A stretch of DNA of 38,490 nt from an uncultured Microcaldota archaeon (GTDB lineage: Archaea > Micrarchaeota > Micrarchaeia > Norongarragalinales > Norongarragalinaceae). Both the position numbers and the translations under genes were made by a program. Positions 1-8,127 of this stretch are shown here, piece by piece. Under the pieces are notes generated by a model. That model ran no database searches and was not told where the DNA came from. It worked only from the letters and a program-made list of their open reading frames with translations. The stretch's first letter is position 1, and each line of letters begins with the position of its first letter. The DNA lies in contig CAITNU010000016.1 of the NCBI GenBank assembly GCA_903893865.1, positions 1 through 38,490 of the forward strand, given 5' to 3'.

Positions 1-321
1 CCTTCTTTCGCCCGTTTTCCGGCTGAAGTTTGGATTGTTCCGCGCAAGCAATTCGATTCATTCACGGATTTCGACGAAACTGAAACGCGCGACTTCGCCT
101 TGCTACTCAAAGACTGCGTGCGCCGCGTCGCCTCGCTCTCGCCCGAATACAACTTCGTTTTCCACTGCGCGCCGCTCGGCAGAGAATTCTGGTTCCACTG
201 CGAAATTTACCCGCGCAGCACCAACGTTTGGGCTGGAGTCGAACTCGGCGCAGGCGTTATAATCAATCCGCAGAGCGCAAGCGACGCGCTGGAAGCGCTC
301 AAGAACGCGGCGAAAAAATAA
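1..321 (+). CDS. galT: Galactose-1-phosphate uridylyltransferase, C-terminal part
   Basis: The reading frame is open from the window edge, so the N-terminus, including the catalytic HPH motif, lies outside. The visible 106 residues contain AEVWIVPRK, then FHCEIYPRS followed by AGVELGAGVIINP, which matches the C-terminal metal/nucleotide-binding half of GalT (usual form HxHxEIxPR...AGxExGxGxxIN). The family belongs to the HIT superfamily and exchanges UMP between UDP-glucose and galactose-1-phosphate; archaeal members may act on other sugar phosphates. It would supply UDP-sugars to the glycan genes that follow. The gene ends 16 nt before the convergent membrane protein. The family call is firm; the exact substrate is inferred. 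Confidence 0.82.
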   Translation, partial: PSFARFPAEVWIVPRKQFDSFTDFDETETRDFALLLKDCVRRVASLSPEYNFVFHCAPLGREFWFHCEIYPRSTNVWAGVELGAGVIINPQSASDALEALKNAAKK

Positions 322-336
322 GAAAAATAATAAAAA

Positions 337-1083
337 CTAATAACGCGGCCGCGCGAATTGCAAGAGCGAGTAGCGCGCGTCGTAACGCAACGGCAAGCGC
401 CAGCCCGCTTTGTGCTCTGCTGCGTCGAGCGCAGTTGAAAACGCGACTACGCTCGCGGCGATGCCGAGTGCGAAGAAGCCGCGTTCGAAGGCAGTTACGG
501 GTACGAGCGTCATCCACGTGGCGGCAGGAATGTTGAAAGCCCAAATGAACGCCGTCGCGCCTACGGCGTGTGCGGTGAAAGTCGCGCCGAGAGCGCGCGC
601 GATTAAACTCTTTTCAAACCACAACGCGGCGACTGGCGGAATCAACCAGAAGAGCGAGTAAAACCACGCCTGACGTCCCTCGGGGTGAAGAACGAACAAA
701 ACCATGCAAGCGAGGGGAACGAGCAAAATCGCTCTGTGGCGCACTTTGTGGCGCAAATTGTTTTCTTTCTTGTTTTCGCTGAGCTTGAAGCCGAAATACG
801 CGGCGGCGAAAGCCATTGGAAAGAAGCGGAGAAGCGTTATTCCGTCGAGCACTTTCCCGCTTAACGCGAAATTCAGGACTTCTACGACTAGAACGCTCGC
901 CACGCCGAGAGGCACGCTGAACAATTGCGAGCCGATTGGGCCGAGGAATTGGAAGAACGAGAACGACTCCGACGGAACGCCGAGAATCGTGGAGAAACGC
1001 AGTTGGTAAGCGGCGAGCGCGAGAACGATGAATGCGCCCAAAAACAAGGCTTTGCGTTTGTCAATCCAATTCAACACCAACAC
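337..1083 (-). CDS. Small polytopic membrane protein, ECF-S-like
   Basis: Up to 248 residues with about six hydrophobic segments and a short charged loop (SENKKENNLRHK) in the middle. The segment with FFQFLGPIGSQ and LNFALSGKVLDGITLLRFFPM, an amphipathic loop between helices, resembles putative ECF-type substrate-binding (S) components or related archaeal membrane proteins, but no diagnostic motif fixes the substrate. It is the last gene of the run that starts at the sugar-phosphate transferase, 46 nt after folC. The start is uncertain: GAGGTG at 1081-1086 lies on the first GTG, so a TTG or GTG a few codons further in (1077 or 1074) is better spaced. Function unknown. Confidence 0.6.
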   Translation of the reverse strand: MLVLNWIDKRKALFLGAFIVLALAAYQLRFSTILGVPSESFSFFQFLGPIGSQLFSVPLGVASVLVVEVLNFALSGKVLDGITLLRFFPMAFAAAYFGFKLSENKKENNLRHKVRHRAILLVPLACMVLFVLHPEGRQAWFYSLFWLIPPVAALWFEKSLIARALGATFTAHAVGATAFIWAFNIPAATWMTLVPVTAFERGFFALGIAASVVAFSTALDAAEHKAGWRLPLRYDARYSLLQFARPRY

Positions 1084-1129
1084 CTCTTGATACGCAGTAA
1101 AAGAATCGCTAGAATGAAGACTCGCGCGA

Positions 1130-2503
1130 TTAAAAAACTTTGTGCCACCGCTGCCGCCGCTTGAGTTCGCCGATTAAGTAAAGCGAACCGCAAACGATCA
1201 CGCAGCCATTGCTTCCCGCAAGTTTTTTCGCTTCCGCCAACGCCTCGCCCGCGTTTTCAACAACAAAAACATTTTTGCAAAAACGCCTCGCCGCTTTTTT
1301 GATTTCTTCAGCGCTCGCGCTGCGCTCGTTGCCCGCCACGCTCGTCGCGACAATCGTTTTCGCTAAAGGTGAGAGCGTCTTCAAAACCGAAGCATAATCC
1401 TTGTCGCGCATGGCGGCGAAAACGAGCGTCCAAGCGCGTTCGCGTTTCGGCCACAACTGCTTTAGGGATTTCGCCAGCGCTTTCGCGCCTCCGGGATTGT
1501 GGCAGCCGTCGAAAACAACGAGAGGCGAGCGCGATTTACATTCAACGATTTCCAGCCTGCCGGGCCAAGTCGCAGACGCGATTCCTTTCCGAATTGCCGC
1601 ATCAGTTATTCGCGAGTCTTGCCTCTGCAAAATTTTTGCTGTCGTCCACGCGAGCGCTGCGTTCTCCGCCTGGTGCGCTCCCAAAAGCTTTGTCTCAAGC
1701 CTTGTTCTCCCGAAAACGCCGCTTAACTCGAAAATCGTGCCTCGCGGCGTGGCCTTGACTTTTTTTATCACGACGTCGGCACCGCGACTCGCGCCGACGA
1801 CGAAAAGCGGCACCCCCTCTTTTTTAGCTCTGGCTCGCAAAACCGAAAGCGACGCGGCGCCGCTTTCGAGCGCGATCGCCGCCGCACAGCCCCGCTTGAT
1901 GATTGCCGCTTTTTCCCGCGCGATTTTTGAAACGGTTTCGCCGAGTTCGGCAGCATGGTCGATTGAGATTCGCGTGATAACCGCGACCTTGTTTTTCGAC
2001 GAGAGAGCGTTCGTCGAGTCGAGTCTCCCGCCCATTCCGGTTTCGACGACGGCGTAATCGCAGCGCCGCGATTCGAAAAACTTTAGGGCGAGCGCGGTGC
2101 CCGCTTCGAACTCGCTAATTTTTTCTCCGCGCCGCGCATTCCGTTTTTTGGTGAATAATTGTGTTTTCCGCCATAGCGCAGACAACTCGGCATCACTTAT
2201 TTCAACGCCGTTCACGCGCACGCGCTCGTTGAAGCGCGCGAGGTGCGGCGAAGTGTAAAGCCCGCTGCGTAAACGTGCAGTTCGCAGAATCGAGTCGAGG
2301 AACGCGGCAACACTGCCTTTGCCGTTCGTGCCGGCAACGTGTACCGCGCGGAAACGCTGCTTGAATTTTAGGGTGCGGAGGAGCGCGCGAGTGGGGCGCA
2401 GAGTCCAACGCGTTTTCTTTGGGAACGACGCGCTGAATTTTTCGTAATCGAATCCGCTGAGACGGGGCATTGCTTGTTTTTCGCCCCCAAACCAGTTTTT
2501 CAA
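1130..2503 (-). CDS. folC: Folylpolyglutamate synthase / dihydrofolate synthase
   Basis: A Mur-ligase-family protein of 457 residues that adds glutamate to dihydropteroate or folates in the cytosol using ATP. Visible motifs: P-loop GTNGKGS (58-64), SPHL..FNERV (85-95), ETGMGGRLDSTN (154-165), IDHAAELGET (181-190) with the REKA lysine region (196-199), HQAENAALA (278-286), WPGRLE (313-318) and FDGCHNPGGA (331-340). All FolC core signatures are present, so it should be active. It overlaps the upstream transferase gene by TTGA at 2500-2503, implying translational coupling. An in-frame ATG at 2470 (MPRLSGFDYEKF) is an alternative start that fits the family N-terminus. A folate gene inside a glycan operon is odd; a MurE-like role adding an amino acid to a sugar acid cannot be fully excluded, but the motifs favour FolC. 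Confidence 0.88.
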   Translation of the reverse strand: MKNWFGGEKQAMPRLSGFDYEKFSASFPKKTRWTLRPTRALLRTLKFKQRFRAVHVAGTNGKGSVAAFLDSILRTARLRSGLYTSPHLARFNERVRVNGVEISDAELSALWRKTQLFTKKRNARRGEKISEFEAGTALALKFFESRRCDYAVVETGMGGRLDSTNALSSKNKVAVITRISIDHAAELGETVSKIAREKAAIIKRGCAAAIALESGAASLSVLRARAKKEGVPLFVVGASRGADVVIKKVKATPRGTIFELSGVFGRTRLETKLLGAHQAENAALAWTTAKILQRQDSRITDAAIRKGIASATWPGRLEIVECKSRSPLVVFDGCHNPGGAKALAKSLKQLWPKRERAWTLVFAAMRDKDYASVLKTLSPLAKTIVATSVAGNERSASAEEIKKAARRFCKNVFVVENAGEALAEAKKLAGSNGCVIVCGSLYLIGELKRRQRWHKVF

Positions 2504-3498
2504 AGCTTGTAGTAGTAAACGACTAGCGCAACGAGCCCGCAGGCTACGTAAAGCGCGAGCACGGTGAGAACGAGCGCTGTTTCGCGCATAGGCTTCTTGC
2601 TGAGAATCCAGTAGAAAAGCGTGTAATGCTCCGCGCCTTTAGGCGGCGAAAGCCTTCCGTCGCCAGCGATGTGCGGGTCGTGACACAACGCTCTGCGCTT
2701 GATGCCTTGCGCGCCGTAATACAACGTGGAAAAAAGTTCGAAAAACGCGGGCAAAAACAAAATGAGCCCGTACTTTTCCATGTTTCCCAATATCACGCCC
2801 GCGGCGATGCACGCGCCGATAACGAGCGTTCCAACGTCGCCTGGAAAAATGCGCGCGGGATTCCAGTTGAAGTAGAGAAACGCAAGGCAAGCGCCGAAAC
2901 AAGCGGCGAGAATCGCGGCTGCAACCCAGTTTTGAGTGCTAACCGCGATTGCGAGCAGAAAAACGCTGATCACCGCACCGATGCCCGCTTCGACGCCGTT
3001 GTAGCCGGCAGTCATGTTCATCGCGTTCGCCGCGCCAGTAACGCCGATTGGAATGAGAACGAAAGTGTAAAACAATCCCAAGTCGATTGCTCCAACGAAA
3101 GGAAGGCTCATCGTCGTACTCCCGGCCTTGATTGCGACTAGCGGGAAAGAAGCGAGGACAGGCGTCAACAACTTCGTTTTCCAAGTGAGCTTGAACAAGT
3201 CGTCGAAAACGCCGACGAGCGCGATTATCGCGATTGACGCGAGCGCTGCGATGAGGAGCGAAAGCGAGTACGAATCCTTATCGTTGAAAGTCGTTACGAG
3301 CACGGCGAGCGAGAGCGCGCATACTACGCCGAGAAAAATCGCAAACCCCCCCATTTCCGCGACTTCAGGCCGCCCCGGCTTGTTGACGTCCCTGCCGACG
3401 ATGCCTTTGCGCCGCGCGCTGCGGACGAGGAACGGCGTTGAAAAAAGCGTGACGAGGAACGCGCCGAAAGCGAGTGCGAGCGTAAAAATCAAAGGCAT
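2500..3498 (-). CDS. Polyprenyl-phosphate sugar-1-phosphate transferase (GPT/MraY/AglH family)
   Basis: This 332-residue membrane enzyme of about ten helices should move HexNAc-1-phosphate from a UDP-sugar to dolichyl or polyprenyl phosphate, the first membrane step of N-glycan assembly. Family motifs are in order: GVFDD (96-100, Mg-binding Asp pair), NAMNMTAGYNG (158-168, the archaeal/eukaryotic form of NxxNxxDGxxG), IFPGDVG (217-223) and the cytosolic loop HDPHIAGDGRLSPPKG (273-288). The ATG at 3498 has a GGTGAGA ribosome site about 4 nt upstream. The gene lies between aglB and folC, and its TATA-like box directly abuts the aglB stop codon. Probably the AglH-type initiating enzyme, since no other GPT-family gene is present; UDP-GlcNAc as donor is an inference. 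Confidence 0.88.
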   Translation of the reverse strand: MPLIFTLALAFGAFLVTLFSTPFLVRSARRKGIVGRDVNKPGRPEVAEMGGFAIFLGVVCALSLAVLVTTFNDKDSYSLSLLIAALASIAIIALVGVFDDLFKLTWKTKLLTPVLASFPLVAIKAGSTTMSLPFVGAIDLGLFYTFVLIPIGVTGAANAMNMTAGYNGVEAGIGAVISVFLLAIAVSTQNWVAAAILAACFGACLAFLYFNWNPARIFPGDVGTLVIGACIAAGVILGNMEKYGLILFLPAFFELFSTLYYGAQGIKRRALCHDPHIAGDGRLSPPKGAEHYTLFYWILSKKPMRETALVLTVLALYVACGLVALVVYYYKL

Positions 3499-3511
3499 TT
3501 TCTCTCACCGT

Positions 3512-3554
3512 TCGAAATAATTTCGATTTCACCAAGATTATTTCAAATTTTTAA
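3512..3554 (-). promoter_or_regulatory. Promoter with perfect inverted repeat upstream of the transferase-folC operon
   Basis: On the minus strand TTAAAAATTT (3554-3545) is a TATA-like box just after the aglB stop; a start of transcription near 3523 would follow. Exactly there lies TCGAAAT-A-ATTTCGA (3512-3526), a perfect 7-bp inverted repeat with one central base. This arrangement fits a repressor operator at the transcription start. It is a prediction from position and symmetry only. Confidence 0.5.
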
Positions 3555-3557
3555 TTT

Positions 3558-6500
3558 TCACGGAGTCGGAGTTGCAGAAGCGGTCGGAGTAGCGGAAGGT
3601 TGCACGGAAGGTTGCGCTGAAGGAACCGCGCTCGGTACGGCGCTCGCGCTCGGTTCAATGCTAGGCACAATGCTCGGCGCGGCGCTTGGCGCTGCGCTCG
3701 GCGTTGAACTTGGTTCGGGCGTGGCGTTTTCAGGCGACGCGATAGGCGAAGCGACAGGAGAAGCGGTTGGGGAAGGCGATTCAATTGGAATGTTCAGGAA
3801 AGGATTTTGGGTTTGCGCTGGCCTGCCGAGATACTCGAATATTTTTACTTGCCCGCGCGGGGAGGAGTAGACGGACTTGAAGCCCGGCAAGTCTCCGAAG
3901 AAGAACAAACGCGTGAATTCAGAGTAGAAAACGCTGTTGTTGAGTCCTGCGTAAGACAAATCAGGGTTGACGTTGATGAATTGGCCTTGCGCTATCGGGA
4001 ACAAGTAACTCACGTTCGATTCGAGTTGGGTTACTTCTTCCTGGCCGATTATCTTGTAAGCGCGCTTGTAGTTCTCGTCCAACGTGCCGCCTTGCGTCAA
4101 GCGGAACAACTCGTTTTGGCCTGCGCAGTACATGGCTCCGAAACCGCTTTGCAGCGCTGGAAGCGAAACTGGCGAAGCGCTCAACGGGCATTGCCCGACG
4201 ACGCTTAGATATTCGTAATAGTGTTCCGCCTCGTACTTGCTCGAGCCGGGCCCAGCGCGCCAATCGATTTCAGGCGTTTGCGGGCATACTGGCGACTGGT
4301 TGGAGTTGCACGTGCCGCTTAGAAAAACGAGTGCCCCCCATTTTCCTACGAGATCGGCATCTACGAGGATGTGAGTCGCGTTGTGGTATTCCATTCGCGA
4401 GTACAAATCGTTCGCATCGCCGTCCACGAACGAGCGCGCCACGCCTTGGTCGAAATCCGCGTACCGGTTGCTCGGATCGAGCACAGTCGCGCGCTCTCCG
4501 AAGAAAGTCGTCCAATGCCCGTAATCCCACCACGACATTATCCGTGCGTCTTTCGGCGTGTTTTCAGCCATCCACTTGTAGGCGCCGACCCAGTCGTCCG
4601 TCATTCGCGTTTGCTGCAGTCCGTTCATGGAAGCGTCCACCGTGCGCGCCTGCAAGCCGACAAAGATGATTCCGAGTAGGAAGATTCCGACGAGCGAGTA
4701 GGTCGAGAGCGTCTTCTTTTCGGAAACCGAGAATAATTCCGCGCCCAGTTCGATCGCGCGAAGGGCTTCGCCGAGAATGTAGCCAGCAGCTATGCAGAGC
4801 GCGACCGCCAAATGCAGCATGTACTTGAGCTTGTTCAGTCCGATGTAAGCGATTGGAAAGAACACTAGGATGAAGAGAACCGCCGAACGGTTTTTCTTTT
4901 CAGCCGCGAGGTACGAGATGCTCGTCGAAAGCAGCGCTATCAGCATGTAGATGAAAACGTCGTTGTTCACGAAGAAGGAAACCGCGCTTACGATTGAGGC
5001 GCTTCCAGTGCCTGCGGCTAGCCAATTGAGAACAGAATCCACCTGCGCGTTCAAAAGCACGATTACGAAGACCAGCAAAACTAGCGCGACTGCTCCGCGC
5101 TTCATTTTTCTTATAAGCAAGGAGATGGTTGCCGAGGCTGCGGAGAGCAGTGCCGCAAGCTTCAAGGCGTTGGAAGGCTCGAACGCTCCGTTGAAAACGC
5201 CGAATGACGAGGCGAACAGTTCGGAAGTCGTTCCTCCTTCCTCTTGAATGGTTTTGCCCAGCGCGCTGCCGGCTGTTGCGTAACCCGTCATCGAGGAGGC
5301 GTAGCCTAACACGTTGGCGCCTATTGGAGTGAAGGCAACCGCAAGCGCCGAAACCAGGATTATCGCGCACGCCCACGACACGCGTTCCGTGAACTTATTT
5401 AGGGTGACGAAGCGCGTGATTCCGTAGAGCAGCGCGGAAAACAGGAACGCTGCAAGCCAAAGCAGGATCGAGTTCTGCGGGAAAGGCGTGTAAGTCCCTT
5501 CCTGGAACAAGTACATCACAGCGTTCGCAGCCAGTGCGCCTACCACTACGATGGCATTGATTTTTACTAGCCGCTCGTCTGTTTCACCTGAAAGAAAATC
5601 GAGTACCGCCTGAATCGCCACGTACGCGCCAAGAACGGCGAACGGCCAAATGTACTGCTGGCTTCCAAGCAGGTTTGCCGCGGCGGCGATTGCCGCTAGA
5701 ACCGCGAGGCGGTAACTCCTGCGGTTTACCGCCAAAAGGAATACGGCGAAAAGCAGGACCGCCGCGAATATTCCCCAAGGTTGTTGTTCGTTAACGCCAG
5801 CCGCGAGCTTGGTTATCAGCTGCGGCGTGAAAGCGAAGAAGGCGGCTGGAATGAGCGCGATGTACTCGTTGTACTCTTCGCGAATGATGAGGAAGGCGAG
5901 GAACGAGAGAAGCGCTCCGACGAAGGGAGTGTAGAGTTGCGCCGTCAGAATCAACGCGTCTTTCGAGTACGCCGCGCCGAGAATGTTTTGGTAAAGCAGG
6001 TACCAGCCGCCAGTCAGGTAATGAATAATCGGCGCCCATCGCATGAACGACTGCTGCGGGAAATACGACTCCGGCGTAAACAACGGAATAAACCCTTTCT
6101 GCACGAGTCGTTCAGTTACTTTATCGTAGTAATAAGGGTCGAACTCGAAGAAATTCGTGGCCCAAGAACCGGCAAAACGAATGTAGAAGCCGACGAGGAT
6201 TAGCGCTACGACGACGCAGGCAACCCAGTTGCGCTTCACCCAAGCTTCCGCGCCAGCTGGCGTTAACTCGAAACTCGTTTTCGGAAGCGAGAACTGCAGC
6301 GACTCGAGCTGCTTCTGCCTGTACAGGATTGCGAGCGAAACAACCGCGACGAGCAAGGAATTCAGCACGAAGATGGTTGTGCTGTAATAAACGCGCAGGA
6401 AAGTGAATTCGAGGACGCTTAGCACCGGTGCGGCTATGGCGCCTAGCACGAGGCCGAACAAGAATTTTGACAATCTTCCAAGTTTCACGCCGCGGAGCAG

Positions 6501-6575
6501 TGCGAAGGACAAGAGGATTCCTGGAACGAAGGTTACGAGTGCAACCATGAGCGCGGCGACTAGTTCAGAAATCAA
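3558..6575 (-). CDS. aglB: Oligosaccharyltransferase AglB (STT3 family)
   Basis: The GT-C membrane enzyme that transfers the lipid-linked glycan to Asn in N-x-S/T on the outer face of the membrane. Counting from the TTG at 6581, the catalytic WWDYGHW is at 684-690, inside WMAENTPKDAR...DPSNR, and the first external loop carries EFDPYYY (146-152), the DxD-type metal motif. TTSE within an outer loop matches the flexible SVSE/TIxE-type element. Two oddities: about 110 extra N-terminal residues with three hydrophobic helices (FVPGILLSFALLRG), and a C-terminal tail of about 70 residues made of Pro/Ser/Ala/Thr repeats. An AAGGTGG ribosome site (6583-6589) sits 1 nt from the TTG at 6581 but 7 nt from the TTG at 6575, so I place the start at 6575 (1005 aa). 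Several N-x-S/T sequons occur in the protein itself. Confidence 0.95.
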   Translation of the reverse strand: MISELVAALMVALVTFVPGILLSFALLRGVKLGRLSKFLFGLVLGAIAAPVLSVLEFTFLRVYYSTTIFVLNSLLVAVVSLAILYRQKQLESLQFSLPKTSFELTPAGAEAWVKRNWVACVVVALILVGFYIRFAGSWATNFFEFDPYYYDKVTERLVQKGFIPLFTPESYFPQQSFMRWAPIIHYLTGGWYLLYQNILGAAYSKDALILTAQLYTPFVGALLSFLAFLIIREEYNEYIALIPAAFFAFTPQLITKLAAGVNEQQPWGIFAAVLLFAVFLLAVNRRSYRLAVLAAIAAAANLLGSQQYIWPFAVLGAYVAIQAVLDFLSGETDERLVKINAIVVVGALAANAVMYLFQEGTYTPFPQNSILLWLAAFLFSALLYGITRFVTLNKFTERVSWACAIILVSALAVAFTPIGANVLGYASSMTGYATAGSALGKTIQEEGGTTSELFASSFGVFNGAFEPSNALKLAALLSAASATISLLIRKMKRGAVALVLLVFVIVLLNAQVDSVLNWLAAGTGSASIVSAVSFFVNNDVFIYMLIALLSTSISYLAAEKKNRSAVLFILVFFPIAYIGLNKLKYMLHLAVALCIAAGYILGEALRAIELGAELFSVSEKKTLSTYSLVGIFLLGIIFVGLQARTVDASMNGLQQTRMTDDWVGAYKWMAENTPKDARIMSWWDYGHWTTFFGERATVLDPSNRYADFDQGVARSFVDGDANDLYSRMEYHNATHILVDADLVGKWGALVFLSGTCNSNQSPVCPQTPEIDWRAGPGSSKYEAEHYYEYLSVVGQCPLSASPVSLPALQSGFGAMYCAGQNELFRLTQGGTLDENYKRAYKIIGQEEVTQLESNVSYLFPIAQGQFINVNPDLSYAGLNNSVFYSEFTRLFFFGDLPGFKSVYSSPRGQVKIFEYLGRPAQTQNPFLNIPIESPSPTASPVASPIASPENATPEPSSTPSAAPSAAPSIVPSIEPSASAVPSAVPSAQPSVQPSATPTASATPTP
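3560..3785 (-). repeat. In-frame low-complexity repeat coding the Pro/Ser/Ala tail of AglB
   Basis: The 3' end of aglB is built from short imperfect units coding PSA, PSAAPS, PSVQPS and ASP-type triplets. On the plus strand these read as GCGCTCGG / GCTCGGC-like repeats. Such tails in surface proteins act as extended spacers; on AglB it would extend outside the C-terminal globular domain. Copy number could vary between strains by slippage. Confidence 0.7.
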
Positions 6576-6581
6576 TTTCAA

Positions 6582-6864
6582 ACCACCTTGCCTAACCCAG
6601 CCAAAAACGGAATTCGAGTTTCGGATTTCGAATTCGAAGTGTTTTAAAAGCTTTATTTTAACGTCGCGCCCTTAAAAAACCCTGCCGTTTTTCCGTTTTC
6701 ACGTTTTCACGTTTTTCGAAAACGCCCACAGTAACAGCCAACCGAAAGTTCTTAGGTCTTACAGTTCTTACAGTTTTTACAGACGTTTAAAAAACAGGGC
6801 GTACCTAATTCTGCGTTAGTCGCATTCAATTGCATTCCGATTAAGTCGACGGCGTTGAAGTGTC
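6582..6864. promoter_or_regulatory. Divergent promoter region aglB / ATP-grasp
   Basis: An AT-rich 283-nt gap. For aglB, GCTTTTAAAAC (6651-6641, minus) is a TATA-like box giving a predicted start near 6620; next to it lies the 12-bp palindrome TTCGAATTCGAA (6627-6638). For the plus-strand gene, GTTTAAAAAAC (6785-6795) is a TATA-like box giving a start near 6816 and a leader of roughly 50 nt. Between them 6690-6780 holds short repeated words (TTTTCACG twice, CTTACAGTT twice) but no gene that I can support. Confidence 0.5.
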
Positions 6865-8127
6865 ATGAAAGTTTTGGTTACCGACGCGTCCAAGCGCGCG
6901 TCCCTCGCGATAATCCGGTCGCTGGGCAAAAGAGGCGTCGCGGTCGATGCAGTCGGCGCCGAGCGCTTCTGCGCCGGTTTTTTGTCGAAGTATTGCGCGG
7001 AAAAATTCGTTTTGCCCGACGCGCAGCGAGACAGCGGCGCTTTCACCGACGAAATCGAGGAATTGGTGTCGCCAGGAGGTTACGACGTCTTGATTCCAGT
7101 GCACGACTTCAGTTTGATTCCCATTCTAAAAAACAAGCGGCGCCTCGAAAAGCACGTGCGAATTCCTTTCGTCGACTACGCTACGTTGGCAAAAACGCTC
7201 GACAAGGCGGAAACGCTTAAGCTCGCAAAAAGAATCAACGTTCCAGCGCCTAAAACCGTCGAACCGCGAAGCTTGAGCGAAGCGCTTTCCTTTGCCGGCG
7301 AACTCGATTACCCCGTGGTGATAAAACCGCGTTCTCAGACGAACGCTGGAAGCGCGGGAGGCAGCGCTGGAAGCAACACGGGAAGCCGCGCTGGAGGCGA
7401 GAAATTCGCGGCTTTTACTACGGCTTACGTTTCCGCTAAAAACTACTGCAACGACGCGGCGGAATTCAAGGCGCGCTACAAGGAAATAAACGCGCGGAGT
7501 CAGCTGCCCCTGATTCAGGAATACGTTACGGGGAGGGGCGTGGGCGTCGCCGCGTTGTACAACCGCGGCAGGCCGCGCGCGCTCTTCAGCTACAAGCGGT
7601 TGCGCGAATATCCCGTCAGCGGCGGGCCGAGCACGCTGCGCGAAAGCACGGACGACCCGCTGCTTAAGAAATGCGCGGCGAAGCTTTTGACTGCGCTCAA
7701 ATGGCACGGGCTGGCGATGGTGGAGTTCAAGCAGCGCGAAGACGGAAGCGTTTCACTCATGGAAATCAACGGCCGCGTCTGGGGAAGCATCGCACTGCCC
7801 ATCGCTGCTGGCGTCGACTTTCCTTTCATGCTTTGCAAGCTGGCTGTCGACGGCGACGTGGAAGAAATCAAGCAATACAAGGTCGGCGTTAAGCAGAAGT
7901 GGCTCATCCCCGGCGATTTGCTTCACTACTGGCAACGGTTGCGCGAGCAACCGCGCAAGCTGCGCACGGCACGCGAATTCTTCAAGTCGCTCGGCGAAGA
8001 ATGCGAAGAAGACTATTTGTCGTCCGACGACCCTCTTCCCGCGCTGGGAGCAATAAAAACCAGCGCCGAGTATTTCACTTCGTTCCTGGCAGGAAAAAGA
8101 TCGTTAAGCGGTGAATACCTTGGATGA
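6865..8127 (+). CDS. ATP-grasp carboligase-like protein
   Basis: 420 residues with an N-terminal pre-ATP-grasp Rossmann-like domain (MKVLVTDASKRASLAIIRSL) and an ATP-grasp fold: VVIKPRS (151-157, ATP-binding Lys), QEYVTGRGVGV (218-228) and LMEINGRVWGS (298-308, with the metal-binding Glu and Asn). Members of this carbamoyl-phosphate-synthase-like group activate a carboxylate as acyl phosphate and join it to an amine; several sit in exopolysaccharide clusters. Substrates cannot be read from the sequence. A Gly/Ser/Ala-rich repeat insertion follows the first Lys motif (160-180). The next gene, a PHP hydrolase, overlaps its end by up to 17 nt, so the two likely act together. A weak GAAGTG lies 3 nt before the ATG. 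Confidence 0.8.
   Translation: MKVLVTDASKRASLAIIRSLGKRGVAVDAVGAERFCAGFLSKYCAEKFVLPDAQRDSGAFTDEIEELVSPGGYDVLIPVHDFSLIPILKNKRRLEKHVRIPFVDYATLAKTLDKAETLKLAKRINVPAPKTVEPRSLSEALSFAGELDYPVVIKPRSQTNAGSAGGSAGSNTGSRAGGEKFAAFTTAYVSAKNYCNDAAEFKARYKEINARSQLPLIQEYVTGRGVGVAALYNRGRPRALFSYKRLREYPVSGGPSTLRESTDDPLLKKCAAKLLTALKWHGLAMVEFKQREDGSVSLMEINGRVWGSIALPIAAGVDFPFMLCKLAVDGDVEEIKQYKVGVKQKWLIPGDLLHYWQRLREQPRKLRTAREFFKSLGEECEEDYLSSDDPLPALGAIKTSAEYFTSFLAGKRSLSGEYLG
7343..7399 (+). repeat. In-frame Gly/Ser/Ala minisatellite in the ATP-grasp gene
   Basis: Imperfect units of the type GCTGGAAGC / GCGGGAGGC are repeated in frame, coding AGSAGGSAGSNTGSRAGG in the loop after the ATP-binding lysine. The loop normally contains a short glycine-rich strand-turn, so the expansion probably lengthens a flexible loop without breaking the fold. 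Confidence 0.65.

Noticed and set aside
3807-4208. Plus-strand frame inside aglB
   Set aside because: Opposite to the conserved C-terminal domain of AglB; no family features and no start signal.
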